Source: Alistipes sp. CAG:435
GTDB lineage: Bacteria > Bacteroidota > Bacteroidia > Bacteroidales > UBA932
Length of the DNA: 26,674 nucleotides
Direction: 5' to 3'
Assembly: GCA_000433355.1 (NCBI GenBank)
Contig: FR893107.1
Coordinates: 1 to 26,674, forward strand
Both the position numbers and the translations under genes were made by a program. This document shows, one piece after another, positions 22,849 through 26,674 of the stretch (position 1 is its first letter; each line of letters begins with the position of its first letter). The notes under the pieces were generated by a model. It saw only the letters and a list, made by a program, of their open reading frames with translations, was not told where the DNA came from and did no database searches.

Positions 22849-23421
22849 CTAAAATCGTCTTTTATAAACTTTAAATTCGTAAGTATAACCAGTTTCAGGA
22901 TCCGTGGCGACCGGAGTGGCCGACTCCTCCTCCCAAATCACCGGATCGATCACCGGGAAGAACGTGTCCGCATCCTCAATCGCGGTGTGAACGTGCGTTA
23001 TATAAAGTTTGTCTGCCGTCGGAAGCGCCTTGCGGTAAGTCTCGCCGCCACCCATTATGAATATTTTCCTTTCAACGTCCGCAGCATTCACTTCCTCGAC
23101 ACTTACCTTCTTCGCCGAAGTCTCAACACTCGCCTCACAACCTCCAACCGCCTTCTCCGCCAATGAATATGCCTCCTCAAGGCTTCCGGCCACCTTCACA
23201 CCTTCCGGAACATCATCCCAAGACCGTGTCGAGATAACGATATTCACCCTTTTAGGAAGCGGCCGGCCAATCGAAAGGAACGTCCTGAAACCCATCACCA
23301 CGGGATTCCCGGTGGTGGTGCGTCTGAAATATTTCATGTCTTCGGCAATATGCCAGAGCAGGTCGTTGTCTTTCCCTATCGCCCCGTTGTCGGCAACCGC
23401 CGCTATGATACATTTTTTCAT
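22849..23421 (-). CDS. folA: Dihydrofolate reductase with an internal insertion
   Basis: 190 residues against about 160 for typical bacterial enzymes. Catalytic landmarks are intact: IIAAVADNGAIGKDNDLLWH, acidic E27 in HIAEDMKYF, VVMGFRTFLSIGRPLPKR, INIVISTR-like strand (about 59-66) and the cofactor loop FIMGGGETYRKAL (121-133). It reduces dihydrofolate to tetrahydrofolate with NADPH in the cytoplasm. The extra length is mainly a Val/Glu/Ala-rich stretch at about 90-118 (VGGCEASVETSAKKVSVEEV) between the LEEAYSLAEK helix and the IFIMGGGE strand, a surface position in known structures. In MGFRTF the usual cofactor-binding Arg after MG is Phe. thyA is not adjacent. Confidence 0.92.
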   Translation of the reverse strand: MKKCIIAAVADNGAIGKDNDLLWHIAEDMKYFRRTTTGNPVVMGFRTFLSIGRPLPKRVNIVISTRSWDDVPEGVKVAGSLEEAYSLAEKAVGGCEASVETSAKKVSVEEVNAADVERKIFIMGGGETYRKALPTADKLYITHVHTAIEDADTFFPVIDPVIWEEESATPVATDPETGYTYEFKVYKRRF

Positions 23422-23443
23422 AAACCAAAACTGTTTCCGGCCG

Positions 23444-23474
23444 TAAAGTTACAGTTTTTTACCATATCCGCAAA
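23444..23474 (-). promoter_or_regulatory. Bacteroidota-type promoter of folA
   Basis: On the minus strand: TTTG (23474-23471), 19 bp, TAACTTTA (23451-23444), 22 bp before the ATG at 23421. Identical boxes and spacing to the promoter at 20438. Confidence 0.6.
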
Positions 23475-23596
23475 ACAGAAAATGAACAAGTTGCGGTCAA
23501 AGCGCATAACACTGACACTCTGTGAGACTTTAATTTATAAGCTCCAGAATCCGAAACCCTCGTGCGCGGAAATCCGATCTTCGCTCCCGAGGCAAC

Positions 23597-24106
23597 CTCG
23601 ACAGGCTCTCCCGTGCGCCAGAAAGTCACTTTTGCTCACGAGACCGATGAATATGACGGCCGGTGCGCCGGAAGGACGCTTTCACGCACGGAAAACCATT
23701 CTAAGGGAAGGCAATCAATTGGTCGCTGAACTTGACTTTCCGGTCGCTGAGTTTGTCGAAGCGTTGGTCACTTCAACAGGATCAGTCCCTTATATGACTT
23801 GAAGCGACCAGAGGAATGTGTAAAGAATCTTTACAGTAAGTGTAAAGATTCTTTACACTTTTGCATATTCATAAAATAAGAATATCCCTGAATGACAATC
23901 ACTTGAATCTTTTGGCATGGTAATGGATTGGCCAAATGACGGTTTTTGCGGAGGGTCGTTTCGACAAACTCAACGATCACCTGGAAGACAAGCTGGTGAC
24001 AGTTATCGTGACCAACACATTGCACGTTGAATTTGTTGATTGTTGGTGAGATCGTTGAACCACGGTTGGTGAACATGCCGGACAAGGGCCGCTGAGCCTG
24101 TCGAAA
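23597..24106. repeat. Cluster of degenerate REP-like cores
   Basis: CTCGACAGGCTC (23597-23608), CTGAGTTTGTCGAAG (23747-23761), TTCGACAAACTCA (23960-23972) and CTGAGCCTGTCGAAA (24092-24106), in both orientations. Neighbouring GGTCGCTGAA and GGTCGCTGAG phrases (23721 and 23742) repeat as well, showing that several diverged copies accumulated here. Confidence 0.6.
23819..23857. promoter_or_regulatory. Tandem palindrome, probable operator
   Basis: TGTAAAGAATCTTTACA (23819-23835) and TGTAAAGATTCTTTACA (23841-23857) are exact reverse complements of each other and each is itself a near-perfect palindrome. The 22-bp register puts both on one face of the helix, as for two repressor dimers. A TTTG follows at 23860. 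The cognate regulator is not in the window, and the only gene downstream is the permease at 24181. Confidence 0.5.
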
Positions 24107-24180
24107 CGACTTTCGGTGAAGGTTAGTGAAAACCGTTATTAGTAAGCGTTTAAAAATAGGTTGGTAAAAAATTTGAGGCA

Positions 24181-26571
24181 ATGAAATATTTCTTTAGGTT
24201 TCTGAAGAACAATCCGCTCTATGCGGTGATCAATGTGGTGGGGCTTGCGCTGTCACTGATGTTTGTGATACTGATCGGGGACTACACCTACCGGCAGTTC
24301 AGCATCGACAAATGGCACAGGAACCACGAGAGGATATACGTGCTGGGCACAGAGAACGGGAACTCTCTTCTGTCGTGGCCGGATTGCGCCCATTCACTCA
24401 AGGACAGGTATCCTGAGGTTGAGGATGTCTGCTGCGTCTATATGCACAACGGAAAGATCAAGCACGAGGACAGAGTCTATGAGGAAGCACAGGGGGACAA
24501 CGCCGGCAACATAATGCTCGCGGACTCCAATTTCTTCAGATTCTTTGATTTCAAGATGATTGACGGAGACCGTGAGACCGCTCTGGACAGCCCTGAGAAA
24601 TGCGTTGTCACAGAGTCTCTTGCCAAAGCCTTGTTCCCGGACGGCAACGCTCTCGGTCAGCCGCTTCAAATCGAAGGGACACGTTATGTCTTCGTAAGTG
24701 ACGACAACGGCGACCCATACGACAGCTCGCTTGTTTACACTGTCTCAGGGGTCATCAAGGATTTGGACAAGACAGTGTTCCTGAACGAGACGGCGGTCAT
24801 CGCCAATTTCGAACGCGCACCGCAGGTCCTCGGCTACAGACTCCGCAACGACCTGATGGCCAGCGGGCCGTTAGGCTCCACATTGTCATTCCTGATGCTG
24901 AGACCAGGGGCGAGCCTCGAAGATAAGATTGAAGACCTGACCTCCTACTGCATTGAGAGCATTCCGGTGTTCAATTTCTACGGCAACAGAAAGGCCGCCA
25001 TCATCCCGCTTGACGACCTGATGTTCGCGCCACAAAATACTGGCGCGGGCCTTCAGACCGGCGACAAGAGCCTTTTAGGAATATTGCTGGCCGTTGTTCT
25101 GGCAATACTGATGTTCGCCGTCACCAACTACATAAACCTTACGGTCGCCAACACAGGCTTCAGGGCAAAGGAAATGGCCACCCGAAGGCTTCTCGGGAGT
25201 GATGGTTTGGGAATATCCTTGGAGCTGATCGGGGAATCCACATTGATGGTGTTCATCTCGTTCATCATCGGCGGGGCGTTGGCCCTGTTGCTTGAGGACA
25301 AGGTGGCCGTACTCTTCAAAGGGAAGATTGACATCCTCAAGGACATCAACCTCGCCACAGTCTCGGTCAGCCTCGTCTTCATCATCCTGACAGGAGTGAT
25401 CTCGGGAATAATGCATACCGTCTCGCTCTCCAGGTACAAGCCGATAGATGTCGTGAAAGGATCGTTCCGCTACCATTCCAAAATGGTGCTCTGCAGGATA
25501 TTCATAATCCTCCAGAACGTGATCACGATGACGATGATGACAGCCACTCTGACGATCCTGCTCCAGATGAACCATCTGGTAAAGGCTCCGCTGGGCTACA
25601 ACACGGAGAACATCTACCGTGTCAGCTCCGACAATCCGGAAGTCCTGAGAAATACCCTGAAAAGCCAGCCGTTCATCCAAGGAATAGGCTCGTTCTCAGG
25701 TACATCCCTTGACGGGAACTACCGTTCGATGAGCACCCGTAAAGACAAGGACAACAATAATCTTCTGGTCTATCTCACAACTTGGGACAAGGAGTTCATC
25801 GACATAATGGGCATCAATCTGGTCAAGGACAACCATCTTTCAGGCGATGTGAAATATATCAATGAAGAGCTCGCCGGAAAACTGAGCCTGGGGGATGGAG
25901 AATCAGAGGTGACATGGGGCGATGGCAAAGTGATGCAGGTCGCCGGGATATTCTCCAATTTCCACATGACAAACATCCTTGACCCTTATCAGCCGTTCAT
26001 GATCACGGTCAAGGACACGGATGAGATCGAGGATCCTAATTTTATGGTCAAGACTGACGGCTCCCCTGATGCCAGGAAGAAGCTCTGTGACCTGATCAAA
26101 GAGGTTGACGGAACCACCGAGGATCTTGACTGGAAACTGCAAAGTGTTGATGACAACATCAAGGCCTCGTTGAATGAGGAAAAGAATACGATGAGGATCG
26201 TGAGCATATTCACAGGTGTCGCCGTCCTCATCTCCATTCTCGGCTTCATCGGGATGTCGCTGTTCTTCATCAGGCAGCGGAAAAAGGAGATCGGTGTGCG
26301 CCGCATTATGGGCAGCACAACGAACGAGGTTCTGTCCCTGCTCCTGACGAAGTTCTGCGCCCCGCTTCTGGTGTCGTTCATATTCGCCGTGCCGCTCTCG
26401 TGGTTCATTATGGACAAGTGGCTGGAAAGCTTCTCGTACCGGATCGGACTGAGCCCGTGGATATTCATCGCCTCCGGAGCCGTCTCGCTCCTCATCGCCG
26501 TCGTCTCGATCTTCTTCCAGACCCTCCACGCCGCCCACTCCAACCCCGCCGACGCCATCCGCGCGGAATGA
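24181..26571 (+). CDS. FtsX/MacB-type ABC transporter permease (duplicated form)
   Basis: 796 residues, the usual size of the duplicated Bacteroidota permeases. Helix 1 (about 12-32, PLYAVINVVGLALSLMFVIL) is followed by a large periplasmic MacB-like domain (about 40-285), three helices with the FtsX block (about 300-320, 340-375, 390-420; KEMATRRLLGS), a mid-protein helix (about 438-462), a second periplasmic domain and three C-terminal helices (about 675-700, 720-745, 757-782) with the matching block KEIGVRRIMGS. Such proteins move signals or substrates mechanically using a partner LolD/MacB-like ATPase; none is in the window. Start MKYFFRFLKNN is typical. The operator-like site at 23819 lies 320 bp upstream. 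Substrate unknown. Confidence 0.9.
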   Translation: MKYFFRFLKNNPLYAVINVVGLALSLMFVILIGDYTYRQFSIDKWHRNHERIYVLGTENGNSLLSWPDCAHSLKDRYPEVEDVCCVYMHNGKIKHEDRVYEEAQGDNAGNIMLADSNFFRFFDFKMIDGDRETALDSPEKCVVTESLAKALFPDGNALGQPLQIEGTRYVFVSDDNGDPYDSSLVYTVSGVIKDLDKTVFLNETAVIANFERAPQVLGYRLRNDLMASGPLGSTLSFLMLRPGASLEDKIEDLTSYCIESIPVFNFYGNRKAAIIPLDDLMFAPQNTGAGLQTGDKSLLGILLAVVLAILMFAVTNYINLTVANTGFRAKEMATRRLLGSDGLGISLELIGESTLMVFISFIIGGALALLLEDKVAVLFKGKIDILKDINLATVSVSLVFIILTGVISGIMHTVSLSRYKPIDVVKGSFRYHSKMVLCRIFIILQNVITMTMMTATLTILLQMNHLVKAPLGYNTENIYRVSSDNPEVLRNTLKSQPFIQGIGSFSGTSLDGNYRSMSTRKDKDNNNLLVYLTTWDKEFIDIMGINLVKDNHLSGDVKYINEELAGKLSLGDGESEVTWGDGKVMQVAGIFSNFHMTNILDPYQPFMITVKDTDEIEDPNFMVKTDGSPDARKKLCDLIKEVDGTTEDLDWKLQSVDDNIKASLNEEKNTMRIVSIFTGVAVLISILGFIGMSLFFIRQRKKEIGVRRIMGSTTNEVLSLLLTKFCAPLLVSFIFAVPLSWFIMDKWLESFSYRIGLSPWIFIASGAVSLLIAVVSIFFQTLHAAHSNPADAIRAE

Positions 26572-26674
26572 CATCCTTAGGTTCATCTTACCAGCAACCT
26601 GCACCATAGCAAAAACAGGATTGGGGCACATTGACTTGAACTGAAAAAAGTTGTCACTGTACGGGGAGAAAGAG

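Larger units (their letters stand above)
23475..24180. other. Non-coding region with repeats and an operator-like site
   Basis: About 700 bp between the folA promoter and the permease gene. Frames here translate into REP-derived peptides and have no family resemblance. It contains at least four REP-like core fragments and one tandem palindrome (separate entries). Immediately before the permease ATG the sequence TAAAAAATTTG resembles a -7 element with altered spacing. Confidence 0.55.

Noticed and set aside
23350..23802. Plus-strand frame of 150 codons overlapping folA and the intergenic repeats
   Set aside because: It begins inside folA on the opposite strand and continues through repeat-derived sequence, so it is a chance frame.
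23831..24181. Minus-strand frame of 116 codons upstream of the permease
   Set aside because: It is built across REP-like fragments and the tandem palindrome, lacks a promoter and resembles no family.
1..26674. CRISPR array, rRNA or tRNA genes
   Set aside because: No regularly spaced repeats and no tRNA- or rRNA-like segment noticed on either strand.

Overview
The window reads as a chromosomal segment of a fairly GC-rich member of the Bacteroidales (Bacteroidota). Three observations support this. Several start-proximal regions carry the Bacteroidota promoter form TTTG/TTG-N19-20-TAnnTTTG. Shine-Dalgarno sequences are not evident. The gene content fits: a GH97 glycosidase, a DUF234-type ATPase, duplicated FtsX-like permeases, and an IS4-type element of the kind common in this phylum. 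No species is assigned.

Layout. 1-1012: start of an outward-reading secreted protein (-), a doubtful small ORF (-), then non-coding DNA with a 160-bp MITE-like inverted repeat flanked by TTA and a 14-bp direct repeat. 1013-2452 (-): AAA ATPase with a C-terminal PD-(D/E)XK-like region, divergent from 2669-5617 (+), a GH97 glycosidase and an exported endonuclease/exonuclease/phosphatase-fold hydrolase. 5680-15202 (+): the centrepiece, a compact gene run encoding a multi-zinc-ribbon protein, a membrane-anchored Ser/Thr kinase, a giant protein with one degenerate and three intact CbxX/CfxQ-type AAA modules behind a zinc ribbon, a zinc-ribbon/FHA protein, a PP2C phosphatase and a YwqG/DUF1963 protein. 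Overlapping or near-abutting frames (41 bp, 4 bp, 3-bp gap) in the core suggest one transcript and a self-contained phospho-signalling machine: the kinase writes, FHA reads, PP2C erases, the AAA protein does the mechanical work.

15285-17971 is visibly AT-rich and encodes on the minus strand a lipoprotein with a glycine-zipper-like C-terminus, a 70-residue two-helix membrane protein and a clostripain-type (C11) protease lipoprotein. It is bounded by a long hairpin on one side and an inactivated IS4-family element (17972-19300) on the other, and looks acquired.

19344-26571 returns to ordinary content: an AlkZ/YcaQ-like winged-helix protein, a secreted hypothetical protein, an NSS sodium symporter, dihydrofolate reductase with a roughly 30-residue insertion, a 759-bp non-coding stretch with REP-like repeats and a tandem operator-like palindrome, and an FtsX/MacB-type permease.

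Two sequence-wide signals cut across the genes. A REP-like element (core CTTCGACAGGCTCAG) recurs and has entered two coding regions in frame. The hexamer GAATAT is strongly enriched in the host genes (about 24 sites in 8.8 kb by eye), even overriding codon preference, but is absent from the transposase and rare in the AT-rich island.
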